A DNA stretch of 64,000 nucleotides from Rhizobium rhododendri (GCF_007000325.2 NZ_CP117267.1:1364001-1428000); one strand, 5' to 3'. Positions 46,764-56,347 are shown, numbered from the stretch's first letter. Notes: generated by a model not told the origin, from the letters alone. Made by a program: numbers and translations.

Positions 46764-46870
46764 GCCGTCTTGCGATGTACTGGCCGATGCCGCGTTCCAG
46801 CATCGGTTCTTCGAATAGACGCGTAATGTTCGTTCGACCCTGAATTTGTAATGTGTACGGGGAATTTAAA

Positions 46871-47137
46871 ATGGCAGTGAACGAGAACAGTCCGGATATC
46901 TCGGTCGGGGGGGGCAAGGGCAGGCCGAAAGCCTACGCGCTGCACCCTCTCCACGAGGCGGCAATGCGGATCGCCGAAATCGGGCGCGGCCGCTCCCGGT
47001 CTAAAACCAAAGACCTGATCGGTGTACTGTTGTGCCATGGCGCGCGCGCCTGGCGCTATTCGCAGCCCGAAGCACGCATCCATCTGCATGTCTCGACCAT
47101 CAACAGACAGGCGCCAGTGCTGATGCGGCTTCGCTAA
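46871..47137 (+). CDS. Small hypothetical protein
   Basis: An 88-residue basic protein, start at 46871 after a purine-rich GGGGAA sequence. It contains GGGKGRPKAYALHPLHEAAMRIAEIGRGRSRSKTKD, which is AT-hook-like (GRPK) and Arg-rich, hinting at nucleic acid binding, but no family is recognised. It lies convergent with the DUF1489 gene, one base apart. It may be real but could be a chance open frame. Confidence 0.45.
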   Translation: MAVNENSPDISVGGGKGRPKAYALHPLHEAAMRIAEIGRGRSRSKTKDLIGVLLCHGARAWRYSQPEARIHLHVSTINRQAPVLMRLR

Positions 47138-47138
47138 T

Positions 47139-47576
47139 TCAGAGAAGACCGAGTTCGATGAGTTCGCGGCGAAGCTCCGCGGGCATCTCGGCAACGTCAG
47201 CACCGAGGCTGTGCAGGTCGCGCGGAACGTCTTCCTCGGTTAGGTAGCGCCAGCCCTGGAAAGGCCGGCGCGGTTGGCTGGTGGTCTCGATGACTTCCGG
47301 ACCGAGGATAAGCCTGCAGCGCGAAATACCCTCCCCGTCGGTAAAGCTGACGACATCCAGGAGCTTCTGGCGGGCCTGGACCTGGCCCTTGATCACCCAG
47401 TATAGCGAACCACCGTCCACTAGCTCCGCAATGCGTTTCGGCACCATCCGGGTCGTGTGCACGCTGTGCGGTTCGAGACCGGCGGCAAGCGCGGTCAGCG
47501 AGCTCTCGGCAACCCATTCGCGCAAGTCATCGATAGAATCGGCGCCGACGCAGAGTTTGATCATATGCAAAGCCAT
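47139..47576 (-). CDS. DUF1489 family protein
   Basis: A 145-residue protein with the DUF1489 pattern: HMIKLCVGADSIDDL, HTTRMVPKRIAELVDGGSLYWVIKG and RRPFQGWRYL. It is found across Rhizobiales and Rhodobacterales and has no known function; it is cytoplasmic by appearance. It lies 61 bases upstream of the sdaA stop on the same strand and converges with the small hypothetical gene. Confidence 0.9.
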   Translation of the reverse strand: MALHMIKLCVGADSIDDLREWVAESSLTALAAGLEPHSVHTTRMVPKRIAELVDGGSLYWVIKGQVQARQKLLDVVSFTDGEGISRCRLILGPEVIETTSQPRRPFQGWRYLTEEDVPRDLHSLGADVAEMPAELRRELIELGLL

Positions 47577-47637
47577 GCGGCCGTTTCAAATCCTTTTGGC
47601 CGGCAGCGTCAAGCCTTTCCGGACGGCATCCACAAGC

Positions 47638-49044
47638 TCAGCACTCGACCACGTTGACGGCCAGTCCGCCTGTGGAGGTTTCCTTGTATTTCTCGCTCAT
47701 GTCGTAGCCTGTCTGGCGCATGGTCTCGATACAGGCGTCGAGCGGGACGAAGTGCTGCCCATCGCCCTTCAGCGCCAGCGAAGCGGCGGTCACCGCCTTC
47801 ACCGCACCCAGCGCGTTGCGCTCGATGCAGGGCACCTGCACGAGGCCCGCAATCGGGTCGCAGGTCATGCCGAGGTGGTGCTCCAGGGCAATCTCGGCGG
47901 CGTTCTCGATCTGCTCCGGCGAGCCTCCCATGACGGCAGCAAGCCCCGCTGCGGCCATCGCCGCTGCCGACCCCACCTCGCCCTGACAGCCCACCTCGGC
48001 GCCGGAAATCGACGCATTGTGCTTGATGATGCCGCCGATGGCCGCTGCCGTCAGCAGATAGTCGCGGATACCGCGCTCGTCGGCATCGTCGTGGAAATGG
48101 GTGTAGTAGCGGATCGTTGCCGGGATGACGCCGGCAGCACCGTTGGTGGGGGCCGTGACGACGCGGCCGCCGGACGCATTCTCCTCGTTGACAGCCATCG
48201 CGTAGACGCTGAGCCAGTCGTTGGCGAGCAGCGGATTGATGCGGTTGCTCCGCCATTCCTCTTCGAGCTTGGTGTGGATGGTGCGCGCCCGACGACGGAC
48301 GTTGAGCCCGCCGGGCATAATGCCCTCGCCCTTGAGGCCGCGGTCGATACAGCTGCTCATGGCCGCCCAGAGCTTGTCGAGCCCGGCATCGAGCTCGGCC
48401 GTGGTCATCTTGGTTTCCTCGTTGGCGCGCTTCATCTGGGCAATTGACAGGCCGGAGCGTTGGGCCATCTCGAGCATCTGCTTGGCGCTGGCAAAGGGAA
48501 ACGGGATCTTTTCGCCGGAAACGGGCTTCGCTTTATTGGCCCGCATCTGCGCAAGTTCCGTATCGGTCACAACGAAGCCGCCGCCGACGGAATAATAAAT
48601 GCGCCTGACGAGCAGCCGGTCGTCCTTGTCGAATGCCGAGAAGCTCATGCCGTTGGCATGGCCGGGCAGCGGCGTCTTCTTGTCAAACACCAGGTCGGTC
48701 TTGGGCTGGAAGCCGTAGGTCGGGTGGCCGGGGGGCGATATCTGGCCACTGCGCTCCACCTCGGCAATGATGCCGTCCATACGATCCGGATCGACCGTGT
48801 CCGGCTGTTCGCCGGTAAGGCCGAGGACGACGGCGCGGCCGGTGCCGTGGCCGATGCCGGTAAAAGCCAGCGAGCCGTGCAGGCTGACCTTTATCTGCGC
48901 CACATGGACATTCGAGGACGGGCGCGGCCATTCGCTCGACAGCAGGAGGTCGAGAAACAGGTTGGCTGCCGACATGGGTCCCATCGTGTGCGAACTCGAT
49001 GGACCGACACCGATCTTGAAGACGTCGAAGACGGAGAGAAACAT
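47638..49044 (-). CDS. sdaA: L-serine ammonia-lyase (L-serine dehydratase)
   Basis: A 468-residue iron-sulfur L-serine dehydratase that converts serine to pyruvate and ammonia. N-terminal [21 protein letters not shown], and later [56 protein letters not shown] with the Cys ligands of the [4Fe-4S] cluster, and [13 protein letters not shown] are all present. The single-chain form matches bacterial SdaA of type 1. It is divergent from the DUF599 gene. Confidence 0.95.
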   Translation of the reverse strand: MFLSVFDVFKIGVGPSSSHTMGPMSAANLFLDLLLSSEWPRPSSNVHVAQIKVSLHGSLAFTGIGHGTGRAVVLGLTGEQPDTVDPDRMDGIIAEVERSGQISPPGHPTYGFQPKTDLVFDKKTPLPGHANGMSFSAFDKDDRLLVRRIYYSVGGGFVVTDTELAQMRANKAKPVSGEKIPFPFASAKQMLEMAQRSGLSIAQMKRANEETKMTTAELDAGLDKLWAAMSSCIDRGLKGEGIMPGGLNVRRRARTIHTKLEEEWRSNRINPLLANDWLSVYAMAVNEENASGGRVVTAPTNGAAGVIPATIRYYTHFHDDADERGIRDYLLTAAAIGGIIKHNASISGAEVGCQGEVGSAAAMAAAGLAAVMGGSPEQIENAAEIALEHHLGMTCDPIAGLVQVPCIERNALGAVKAVTAASLALKGDGQHFVPLDACIETMRQTGYDMSEKYKETSTGGLAVNVVEC

Positions 49045-49255
49045 GAAAACCTGCAGATAGGAGGAACGGCTGCAACGAAGCTATGTCAACGACATCACGG
49101 GCCACGGCGACCCACCGACATCGGATGGGATGACAGCGACATTACGACACTGCGGCCATGGTTCAAAGATAAGATGCGCGCAGCACTCCTTCAACATTGC
49201 ACTTGCGGCCGTCATGGCTAGTGTCGGGGCTTGAACAGCCCTGGGGACCCGCTTG

Positions 49256-49948
49256 ATGTCGACCGCCGATTTTGCCGCCTTGGCACTTTTCATCTTTCTC
49301 TGGATAGCCCTCAACTGGATCACCAGCAGTTCGAGGTTCTTCAACCGCATCAGCCTGACGCAGGCGATGATCGAGCGCCGGCGCGAATGGATCTACAATT
49401 CGCTGCGCCGCGACCTGAAGATGATCGATACCCAGATCCTTGCAGGCCTGCAGAACGGAACCGGATTTTTCGCCTCGACCTCCATCTTCGCGATCGGCGG
49501 CTGTTTTGCGCTGCTCGGCGCCACCGACAAGGTCAATGCCTTCTTTGCCGACCTGCCCTATGTCTTCAACGGCAGTCGGACCACCTTCGAATTGAAGGTC
49601 GCCGGCCTCGCTGGCCTGTTCGGCTATGCCTTCTTCAAGTTCGGTTGGGCATACCGCCTGTTCAACTATTGCACGATCCTCTACGGCGCCATCCCGATGA
49701 TGGGCGATGTCGACAAGGACCCGGCATTGACGCGCCGCGCCGCCGAGCGCGTCATCCACATGAACATCATCGCGGCCCGCAATTTCAACGCCGGCCTGCG
49801 GGCGATCTTTCTCTCCATAGGTTATCTCGGCTGGTTCGTCAGTCCCTATGTGTTCATGGTCACCACCCTTTTCATCATCGTCGTCCTCATACGCCGCCAA
49901 TTCTTCTCCGACGCTCGGCTTGCCATCATGGATATCGATGTGCCTTGA
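49256..49948 (+). CDS. DUF599 family membrane protein
   Basis: A 230-residue inner-membrane protein of the DUF599 family. Hydrophobic segments are near residues 8-25, 75-95, 115-130 and 190-215; the ARNFNAGLRAIFLSIGYLGWFVSP phrase is a family hallmark. The ATG at 49256 is chosen over TTG 49253. Its function is unknown. It is followed by the DUF1624-type acyltransferase-like gene. Confidence 0.85.
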   Translation: MSTADFAALALFIFLWIALNWITSSSRFFNRISLTQAMIERRREWIYNSLRRDLKMIDTQILAGLQNGTGFFASTSIFAIGGCFALLGATDKVNAFFADLPYVFNGSRTTFELKVAGLAGLFGYAFFKFGWAYRLFNYCTILYGAIPMMGDVDKDPALTRRAAERVIHMNIIAARNFNAGLRAIFLSIGYLGWFVSPYVFMVTTLFIIVVLIRRQFFSDARLAIMDIDVP

Positions 49949-50026
49949 AATCGCCGCGCTTGTCCTATTTCCGGGAACATCTTCTGCTGCGGCCGATGAA
50001 CACTGTTTCCCGGAAAGGATGAGTTG

Positions 50027-51016
50027 ATGGCTGCTGTCGCCGAGAGCATCGACGAACCGCGCAAGCCCCCGCGTATCGGCCTGCTCGACACGTTGCGCGG
50101 CATCGCCCTGCTGGCCATGGCGAGCTATCACTGCACCTGGGACTTCGAGTTCTTCGGATATCTCGATCCAGGCACGGCCGAAACAGGTTGGTTGAAGATA
50201 TACGCCCGCGTCATCGCAAGCACCTTCCTCTTCATGGCCGGCGTCAGCCTTGTCCTCGCAAACCGGCCGGCCATCCGTTGGCAACCTTTCTGGAAAAGGC
50301 TGGCGATGATCGCGGTGGCGGCGATTGCCATCTCGGTCGTGACGCGGTTCGCCATGCCGGACGAGTGGATCTATTTCGGCATCCTCCACAGCATCGCAGC
50401 ACTCAGCCTCATCGGCATCGGCTTTCTGTGCCTGCCGACAGCCTTTATCTGGCTGGCCACAGCAGTGCTGGGAGTAGGCTGGGTCGTCAATGTCTTCGTC
50501 ATGCCGGGTGCGCTTGGCTCGGACCTGTTCAACCCTCGCTACCTTGCCTGGCTCGGCTTTGCGACGATGCCGGTGCGCTCAAACGACTTCGTGCCGCTAT
50601 TTCCTTGGGCGCTGGCCTTCTTTGCCGGCTTCAGCGCAGCCACTCTCGCCCTGCGCACCAGTCTGCCGCAGCGGCTGGCATCATTGGGTACCGGCAACAG
50701 CCTACTGGCGAAAGGCGGGCGCCACAGCCTGCTCTTTTATCTGCTGCACCAGCCCATCCTGTTCGGTCTCGTCTATCTTCTGTCGCTGGTCGCACCGGCG
50801 CCAAAGCCGGATCCAGCTGTCGGCTACCTCCGCCAATGCCAGGCCACCTGCACCCAGTCAGCAGGCGAAGCACTGTGCCGCAGCTTTTGCCAATGCACAC
50901 TCACCCGGATGAAATCACAAAGTCTGTTCGAGCCACTCCAGTCTGGCGCAATCCAGGCAGATCAGAATGATCAAATACAGAGAATCGCAGTACAGTGTAC
51001 GGAACAAGCGCAGTGA
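50027..51016 (+). CDS. Heparan-alpha-glucosaminide N-acetyltransferase-like membrane protein (DUF1624)
   Basis: A 329-residue multi-pass membrane protein. The N-terminus RIGLLDTLRGIALLAMASYHCTWDFEFFGY is the DUF1624 signature, related to the membrane acetyltransferase group that transfers acetyl groups to sugar acceptors; roughly eight hydrophobic segments are present. The C-terminal 45 residues have six cysteines (CQATCTQSAGEALCRSFCQC), possibly for disulfides or metal binding. AAAGGA precedes the ATG. Confidence 0.83.
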   Translation: MAAVAESIDEPRKPPRIGLLDTLRGIALLAMASYHCTWDFEFFGYLDPGTAETGWLKIYARVIASTFLFMAGVSLVLANRPAIRWQPFWKRLAMIAVAAIAISVVTRFAMPDEWIYFGILHSIAALSLIGIGFLCLPTAFIWLATAVLGVGWVVNVFVMPGALGSDLFNPRYLAWLGFATMPVRSNDFVPLFPWALAFFAGFSAATLALRTSLPQRLASLGTGNSLLAKGGRHSLLFYLLHQPILFGLVYLLSLVAPAPKPDPAVGYLRQCQATCTQSAGEALCRSFCQCTLTRMKSQSLFEPLQSGAIQADQNDQIQRIAVQCTEQAQ

Positions 51017-51028
51017 CGGGAGTATTCT

Positions 51029-51502
51029 ATGAATGCCTATCGTGCCAAGCCGCTCAGCTTTCCCTGGCCTCCGTTCATCTATGGGCTTGCCATTATCACG
51101 GCGATCGTTGCTGACGCGGTCATCCAGATACCCATACCCGGACTTCGATCTTCCTATTTCTGGACGCTCGGGGCCGCTCTTACACTCATAGCCGTCTGGC
51201 TGGACCTTTGGGCGATGAAAACGTTGCTTGACCGAAGAGCCACGGTCATGCCCCATCGTCGCTCGGTTCACCTGATGACGACAGGACCGTTTCGCTATAC
51301 GCGCAACCCGATATACCTTGGTTATACGCTGGTCACGGTCGGGTCGGCGTTGCTGACCGGCAACCCATGGCTACTGGTCGCAGCCCTCGCCGCGACAGTC
51401 GCCACCGACTACGGTGCGATCAGACATGAGGAACTGCACCTGCTGTCCCGGTTCGGCTGCGAGTTCGAATTCTACTGCCGCCACACGCGGCGCTGGCTTT
51501 AG
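51029..51502 (+). CDS. Isoprenylcysteine carboxyl methyltransferase-like membrane protein
   Basis: A 157-residue membrane protein of the ICMT/PEMT family. It has about four hydrophobic segments and the GPFRYTRNPIYLGYTLVTVGSALLTGN motif plus EELHLLSRFGCEFEFYCRHTRRW, which form the SAM-binding and catalytic region. These bacterial proteins methylate small or lipid substrates, not prenyl proteins; the substrate is unknown. It starts 12 bases after the previous gene stop. Confidence 0.87.
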   Translation: MNAYRAKPLSFPWPPFIYGLAIITAIVADAVIQIPIPGLRSSYFWTLGAALTLIAVWLDLWAMKTLLDRRATVMPHRRSVHLMTTGPFRYTRNPIYLGYTLVTVGSALLTGNPWLLVAALAATVATDYGAIRHEELHLLSRFGCEFEFYCRHTRRWL

Positions 51503-51520
51503 CCGGAAGACCACCGTATC

Positions 51521-51913
51521 TCAGGTTCCGACACCGATTTCAGCCAGTCGGCCTATGCAGGCCTCCTCGACATGGTCGAGTTCGGTCAGCGTATCCTCGA
51601 TGTCCTTGCGCTTCTGCCGCAAATCGTCCCGCTTTTCAGCAATCCTCTTCATCAGAAGCTTGAGCTGGCCGATCTCGCCGGGCGGTTCGCGGTAGACCAT
51701 GATGATCTCGCGAATCTCGGCAATCGTGAAGCCAATCCTTCGGCCTCGCAGGATTTCGGCAATAAGCCGACGGTCAGCCTGGCGAAAAAGCCTTGTGCGG
51801 CCGCGCCGCTCCGGATGGATCAGCCCTTCGTCCTCGTAGAAACGTAGCGTTCGGGTGGAAACGCCGAACTCGCGTGTCAATTCGGTGATGCTGTAAAATT
51901 TGTCGACCGGCAA
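51521..51913 (-). CDS. MerR-family transcriptional regulator
   Basis: A 130-residue MerR regulator. The HTH motif is FYSITELTREFGVSTRTLRFYEDEGLIHPERRGRTRLF, followed by a dimerisation helix. It resembles the LiuR-type MerR subgroup in rhizobia, which controls isovalerate or branched-chain amino acid catabolism; this assignment is tentative because no such genes are nearby. The start is a TTG at 51913 with GGAGG nine bases upstream; the frame could extend nine codons to a second TTG. It converges with the methyltransferase-like gene. Confidence 0.85.
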   Translation of the reverse strand: MPVDKFYSITELTREFGVSTRTLRFYEDEGLIHPERRGRTRLFRQADRRLIAEILRGRRIGFTIAEIREIIMVYREPPGEIGQLKLLMKRIAEKRDDLRQKRKDIEDTLTELDHVEEACIGRLAEIGVGT

Positions 51914-52006
51914 TGAATCTCGCCTCCGGGGCTGAAGCAATGGCTCTTACGTAAAAGTCAATTCTAGCCAATGTCGCCCGGCCCGGCAATCGATCAATGG
52001 CGCCGC

Positions 52007-53425
52007 TCAGTGAATGACAAACCACCATGTTGCGATGCCGAGAAATGCGAAATAGCCGGTGCAGTCGGTAACCGTGGTAACGAAGGCCGACGAAGCGATG
52101 GCGGGATCGGCGCCCATCCGGTTCAGCAGCAACGGCAGCAGGATACCGCCAAGCGCCGCCGCAACAAGGTTGATGACCATCGCGGCACCGACGACCACGC
52201 CAAGCTGGAGATCGTGAAACCAGAAGGTGGCGATCGCTCCCATGAGGATGGCGAACACGATGCCGTTGAGCAACCCGACGGTCGCCTCCCTGCGGATGAT
52301 CCGTGCCGCATTGTAGATATCGAGATCGCCGGTCGCCAATGCGCGTACGGTCACCGTCATCGTCTGCGTACCGGCGTTGCCACCCATGGAAGCGATGATC
52401 GGCATCAGCACGGCGAGCGCGATCATCTTCTCGATGGAAGCGTCGAAGACACTGATGATGCTGGACGACAGGATCGCCGTCAGCAGGTTGACGGCAAGCC
52501 AGAGAAAGCGCGACCGCACCGTCGACGCGACGCTATCCGACAGTTCTTCATCGCCGACGCCGCCGAGCCGCTTGATATCCTCGTCCGCTTCCTCGTTGAT
52601 GACATCGACGACGTCGTCGATGGTCAGCACGCCGACTAACCGACCGTTATCATCGACCACAGCGGCAGACAGCAGGTCGTACTGCTCGAAAAGACGGGCA
52701 GCCTCCTCCTGGTCCATCTCTGCCGAAATCGGATGCGTGGTCTCGCGCATGATGTCTTCGATCTTCGTCTGGCGCTTGCTGCGCAGGATGCGATCGAGCG
52801 CAAGCCCTCCGAGCAGCTTGAAGGTCGGATCGATGACGAAGATTTGCGAGAAGTCTTCCGGCAACCCCTCTTCCTCGCGCAGATAGTCGAGCGTCTGGCC
52901 GACAGTCCAGAAAGGCGGCACGGCCACGAACTCCGTCTGCATTCGGCGACCCGCCGAGCTTTCCGGATAATCCAGCGCCCGCCGCAGACGAACACGTTCG
53001 GTGAACGGCATCTGCGACAGGATTTCGTCGCGGTCCTGCTTGTCGAGGTCCTCCAGGATATAGACAGCGTCGTCCGAATCGAGCCCGCCGATACCGGCAG
53101 CAATCCGCTCGTTAGGCAGGTGATCGACGATCTCGCGGCGGATCGCCTCGTCGACCTGCGTCAGCGCCGTCATGTCGAAATCGTCACCGAGCAACCCGAC
53201 AAGCGCCAGCCGCAGGTCGGAGTTCAGCGCCTCGAGAAGATCGCCAAGCTCGGATTCGTGCAGACGCACGACATTGCGGTGCAGGAAGCCCGTATCGCCT
53301 GCGTCGATGGCATGGCTTACCTGCGTCAGGAAATCGGCACGTACATTGCCGTCTTCGTCATAGATGTCGAAGTGCCCGGTGTGGCTCCCGGCGCGAACGC
53401 GTTCGTCTGTGTCGGTCGTCGTCAT
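52007..53425 (-). CDS. mgtE: Magnesium transporter MgtE
   Basis: A 472-residue MgtE-type Mg2+ channel. The N-terminal soluble domain (about 20-150), two CBS repeats (about 150-275, with ILRSKRQTKIEDIM and GVLTIDDVVDVINEEADEDI) and five C-terminal membrane helices, including the pore helix near PIIASMGGNAGTQTMTVTVRAL, are visible. The ATG at 53425 is chosen because a plausible GAGGCG lies upstream. It is divergent from the PDF-like gene. Confidence 0.95.
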   Translation of the reverse strand: MTTTDTDERVRAGSHTGHFDIYDEDGNVRADFLTQVSHAIDAGDTGFLHRNVVRLHESELGDLLEALNSDLRLALVGLLGDDFDMTALTQVDEAIRREIVDHLPNERIAAGIGGLDSDDAVYILEDLDKQDRDEILSQMPFTERVRLRRALDYPESSAGRRMQTEFVAVPPFWTVGQTLDYLREEEGLPEDFSQIFVIDPTFKLLGGLALDRILRSKRQTKIEDIMRETTHPISAEMDQEEAARLFEQYDLLSAAVVDDNGRLVGVLTIDDVVDVINEEADEDIKRLGGVGDEELSDSVASTVRSRFLWLAVNLLTAILSSSIISVFDASIEKMIALAVLMPIIASMGGNAGTQTMTVTVRALATGDLDIYNAARIIRREATVGLLNGIVFAILMGAIATFWFHDLQLGVVVGAAMVINLVAAALGGILLPLLLNRMGADPAIASSAFVTTVTDCTGYFAFLGIATWWFVIH

Positions 53426-53588
53426 CCGCGCCTCGCATTTTGCCGCATTCAGCACACCGATTGAGAATGGCTGGATAAAATCCAATGTCAACAAGCGGAT
53501 AGGCGTGAATTGCGTTGGGATGGGAAGCTTGACACAGCCCTTCGTTCAACAGTCTAACCTCTACGCTACAGTTTTGAAAAAGTGATGC

Positions 53589-54095
53589 ATGACCCCTCTT
53601 GCCATTCTTCGCTATCCCGATGCCCGCCTGAAGCTCGCCTGTGCGCCGGTGGTTGCCTTCGATGACGAACTCGGCCGGCTGTCATCGGATCTGCTGCAGG
53701 CGATGCGGGCAGCACCCGGGGTCGGAATGACGGCCGCCCATGTCGGCATCCTGAAGCGCGTCGTGGTGATCGAACTGCGGCCCGGAGACACCATCCTGAC
53801 CCTCATCAATCCCGAGATCGTCTGGTCATCCACGGAAACGGCGCGCCATCTGGAAGGCAGCGTCTGCATGCCGGGTGCGACAGAGGAAGTCGTTCGACCC
53901 TCCGGCATCCGCTACACCTATCGCGACATCGACGGTGCGCACCACGAGGACGCCGCCGACGGCTTTCTTGCCGCCTGTATCCAGCATGAGATCGATCAGC
54001 TCAACGGCATCTTCTGGCTGCAGCGTCTGACGAAGCTGAAAAGGGATCGGCTTGTAAAAAAATGGGAAAAAGGTGAAAGCGCCCGACGCGATTGA
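53589..54095 (+). CDS. Peptide deformylase-like protein with degenerate metal site
   Basis: A 168-residue PDF-fold protein. Canonical PDF has motifs GxGxAAxQ, EGCLS and QHExDH. Here they read GVGMTAAH (44-51), EGSVC (89-93) and QHEIDQ (132-137), so the metal-ligand Cys is Ser and the second ligand His is Gln. A functional Fe/Zn site is therefore doubtful. A PDF-like branch of this type is recurrent in rhizobia, so this is a family feature and probably not decay. It could act on something else. Confidence 0.85.
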   Translation: MTPLAILRYPDARLKLACAPVVAFDDELGRLSSDLLQAMRAAPGVGMTAAHVGILKRVVVIELRPGDTILTLINPEIVWSSTETARHLEGSVCMPGATEEVVRPSGIRYTYRDIDGAHHEDAADGFLAACIQHEIDQLNGIFWLQRLTKLKRDRLVKKWEKGESARRD

Positions 54096-54149
54096 ACCAA
54101 GCGCGCTTCAAGCCGTTGTGGGTCTGAAACGACGCAAGGGAGCTCGATC

Positions 54150-54641
54150 ATGGGTGGTATTAAGAAAGACACGACACGCGAGGAAGACTACCGCGACTAC
54201 GAAGAGCGCGACCTGAAGGAAGGCTGGCCCTATGACGACGATGCCGGCGCCTCCTCCGAGCCATCAGAGAATCGCCCTTATGGCGAGACGGATGCTAATT
54301 TCGATGAAGGCAGCAACAAGAGCTTCACCGTCGCGCGCACCGACGCCGACGGCCAGCAGGAGCGCCAGTCCAATTCCCTGACATCGACGACCCGAGACCT
54401 TGTCGAATCGGACGATATCGAGGAGCGGGTGATGGATGCGCTCAGCGACGTCGAGGGTGCCAGCCCCGAAATGATCGACGTGCGCTCGGAAGGCACAGTC
54501 ATCATCCTTGAGGGTGAGGTCGACGATGCCGCAACGGCGCGCCAGCTTGGACGCATCGCCCGCTCTATCTCCGGTGTGACCGCCGTTCGCAACCTCATAC
54601 AGATCATAGGCGTCGACGCAAACATCCCCGACGACGACTGA
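54150..54641 (+). CDS. BON-domain protein
   Basis: A 163-residue acidic protein. The N-terminal half (about 1-90) is charged, low complexity and probably disordered, with no signal peptide (MGGIKKDTTREEDYRDYEERD). The C-terminal half (about 90-158) is a single BON domain with the GxVxxxxxxxxxxxxxxxxxGVxxVxN pattern: GTVIILEGEVDDAATARQLGRIARSISGVTAVRN. BON domains bind phospholipid or protein surfaces. It starts 54 bases after the PDF-like gene; AAGGGAG precedes the ATG. It may be in one transcript with it, but this is not certain. Confidence 0.85.
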   Translation: MGGIKKDTTREEDYRDYEERDLKEGWPYDDDAGASSEPSENRPYGETDANFDEGSNKSFTVARTDADGQQERQSNSLTSTTRDLVESDDIEERVMDALSDVEGASPEMIDVRSEGTVIILEGEVDDAATARQLGRIARSISGVTAVRNLIQIIGVDANIPDDD

Positions 54642-54662
54642 TAACAATAGGATGGACGCAAG

Positions 54663-54695
54663 AACGGGCGCCCCGACGGCGCCCGTTTTCGTTTG
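54663..54695. terminator. Terminator between convergent BON and secreted-protein genes
   Basis: A stem of eight GC-rich bases (54665-54672 with 54678-54685), extended by AA/TT, a five-base loop and a TTTT-C-GTTT tail on the + strand. It lies 24 bases downstream of the BON gene stop, and about 20 bases before the stop of the convergent gene, so it may serve both. Confidence 0.8.
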
Positions 54696-54710
54696 CGTTA
54701 AAGTATGAAA

Positions 54711-55250
54711 TCAGCCTTTGAGCTTCGAATTGCAGAGGCTGTAGTAACCGCCGCCCTTCTGGATCCACTTGACGCCGGCCAGAGCGTTCTTGGCCTTGGC
54801 ATCGTGGTACGCATCGACGCAGGTGTGGAAACGGGCCTTGCCGGCAGTTTCGGACGCATATTTCGGCGAAACGGCAGTGGGCAGGCTCAGGCCGGCAGGC
54901 GCTGCCATAGTCGGCTTGGCCGGCTCTTTGGCCGGGGGCGCCGTGGCGTCCGGCTCGTCTGCTGCCTTTGTTGCTGTCGGCTTGGCGGCCATTGTGTTGG
55001 CCTTGGTTGGCGCAGCGGCAGTGGTTGCTGCCGGCGCTGCGGCGGCAGGCGCTGCAGCGGCATCGGCGCCGCACTGGGCGGTGCGGTAATCGTTCCACTT
55101 CATGCCGTTCAACGTCCCTGCGGCCTGCGCCGCCTTGTACTTGACGCTGCACTCTTTCATCGTCAGGGCCGACGCGGGTGTGATCATCGTCAGCGAGCCA
55201 AGCAGGGCGAAAGAGGCGAAAGATGTGAGTAAGAGTGTACGGCTGGTCAT
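54711..55250 (-). CDS. Secreted PsiF-like two-repeat protein
   Basis: A 179-residue exported protein with a signal peptide (LLTSFASFALLGSLTMITPASA). It has two related Cys/Tyr-containing repeats: one near residues 30-60 (MKECSVKYKAAQAAGTLNGMKWNDYRTAQCG) and one near 140-178 (FHTCVDAYHDAKAKNALAGVKWI). Between them is a 75-residue Ala/Pro/Lys linker. The repeats resemble PsiF-type or Brucella-type MKECS repeats. The function is unknown. Confidence 0.78.
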   Translation of the reverse strand: MTSRTLLLTSFASFALLGSLTMITPASALTMKECSVKYKAAQAAGTLNGMKWNDYRTAQCGADAAAAPAAAAPAATTAAAPTKANTMAAKPTATKAADEPDATAPPAKEPAKPTMAAPAGLSLPTAVSPKYASETAGKARFHTCVDAYHDAKAKNALAGVKWIQKGGGYYSLCNSKLKG

Positions 55251-55385
55251 TCCAAGTCCTCACTTTGATGGTTGGGTCAGTATCGATCCCGCGATTCCCC
55301 ATCTTGCGTTGCGCAGGGAGCCGCTGAAAAAAGAGACTATTTCAGCGAAGGTGAACGCAGGATGACGAAAAAGCCAGGCCTCATT

Positions 55386-55499
55386 TCAAGGGACTAGAAG
55401 AGAGGCGGTCGGGATTATGGCATGCACCAGCTGAAACACCACTCCGCAGAGAACGATGAACGCAAGGCCCACGGGCATCAGCAAATTGTTGTTCAGCAT
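55386..55499 (-). CDS. Putative 37-residue single-pass membrane protein
   Basis: A 37-codon frame starting at 55499 and preceded by GGGGGGAG. The product has a polar start (MLNNNL), a single hydrophobic segment (VGLAFIVLCGVVFQLVHAII) and a short tail. Small single-helix proteins of this size often associate with larger membrane complexes. It is in a 377-base gap between a secreted protein gene and lipB. The rest of the gap has no gene I can support. Confidence 0.5.
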   Translation of the reverse strand: MLNNNLLMPVGLAFIVLCGVVFQLVHAIIPTASLLVP

Positions 55500-55627
55500 G
55501 CATGGCTCCCCCCAATACTTGGTTCAAGCATAGTCTACTATCGCGGACTGGCAAGCCCGATATTAATGTTTGGTTAAGCTTGATGCAACGCCCAGCAACG
55601 CAATAATATCAAGATATTCGAAGCATA

Positions 55628-56347
55628 TCAGGGCTTGTCTTCAACGGTCGGACCAAACACTGCCTCGAATGACTGTCGCAGGTTAACGTCAACGTCTGCC
55701 ATGGTGACGGGCAGTCCGAGATCGACAAGGCTGGTGACGCCGTAGCTCGCGATGCCGCAGGGCACTATACCCGTGAAATGCTCCAGATCCGGCTCGACGT
55801 TCAGCGACAGGCCATGGAACGTCACCCATTTGCGCAGACGGATACCAAGCGCTGCGACCTTATCCTCCGCCATCGATCCATCGGCCAAAGGCGGCCGTTC
55901 CGGACGCCGCACCCAGACACCGACCCTGTCCTCGCGCCGCTCGCCACGCACGTTCATCGTCTCCAGCGTGCCGATGATGACCTCTTCCAGCGCTGCCACG
56001 AATGCACGGACGTCCTGGCGCCGGCGCTTCAGGTCCAGCATGACGTAGACGACGCGCTGGCCTGGACCGTGATAGGTGTATTCGCCGCCTCGCCCGGTCG
56101 CAAAAACGGGAAACCGGTCCGGCTGGATCAGGTCGGCCGTATGGGCGCTCGTGCCGCCGGTATAGAGTGGCGGATGTTCGACCAGCCACACGAGCTCGTC
56201 GCTGCGCCCCTCGGCAATGTCAGCCACTTCCCGTTCCATGGTCGCCACGGCATCGGTGTAGTCCACCAGGCCGTCAGCGACACGCCAGCGCACCGGAGGC
56301 GAACCAGGGGCCGGAATCATCGAGATCTCAAGATCCTTGCGCAACAT
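55628..56347 (-). CDS. lipB: Octanoyltransferase (lipoyl(octanoyl) transferase)
   Basis: A 239-residue LipB, which transfers octanoate from ACP to lipoyl domains. The family motifs [46 protein letters not shown] and GIVPCGI (with the catalytic Cys) are intact. The ATG at 56347 is chosen; an internal ATG at 56317 also fits the family N-terminus. A longer frame uses a TTG. It is divergent from tRNA-Leu. Confidence 0.94.
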   Translation of the reverse strand: MLRKDLEISMIPAPGSPPVRWRVADGLVDYTDAVATMEREVADIAEGRSDELVWLVEHPPLYTGGTSAHTADLIQPDRFPVFATGRGGEYTYHGPGQRVVYVMLDLKRRRQDVRAFVAALEEVIIGTLETMNVRGERREDRVGVWVRRPERPPLADGSMAEDKVAALGIRLRKWVTFHGLSLNVEPDLEHFTGIVPCGIASYGVTSLVDLGLPVTMADVDVNLRQSFEAVFGPTVEDKP

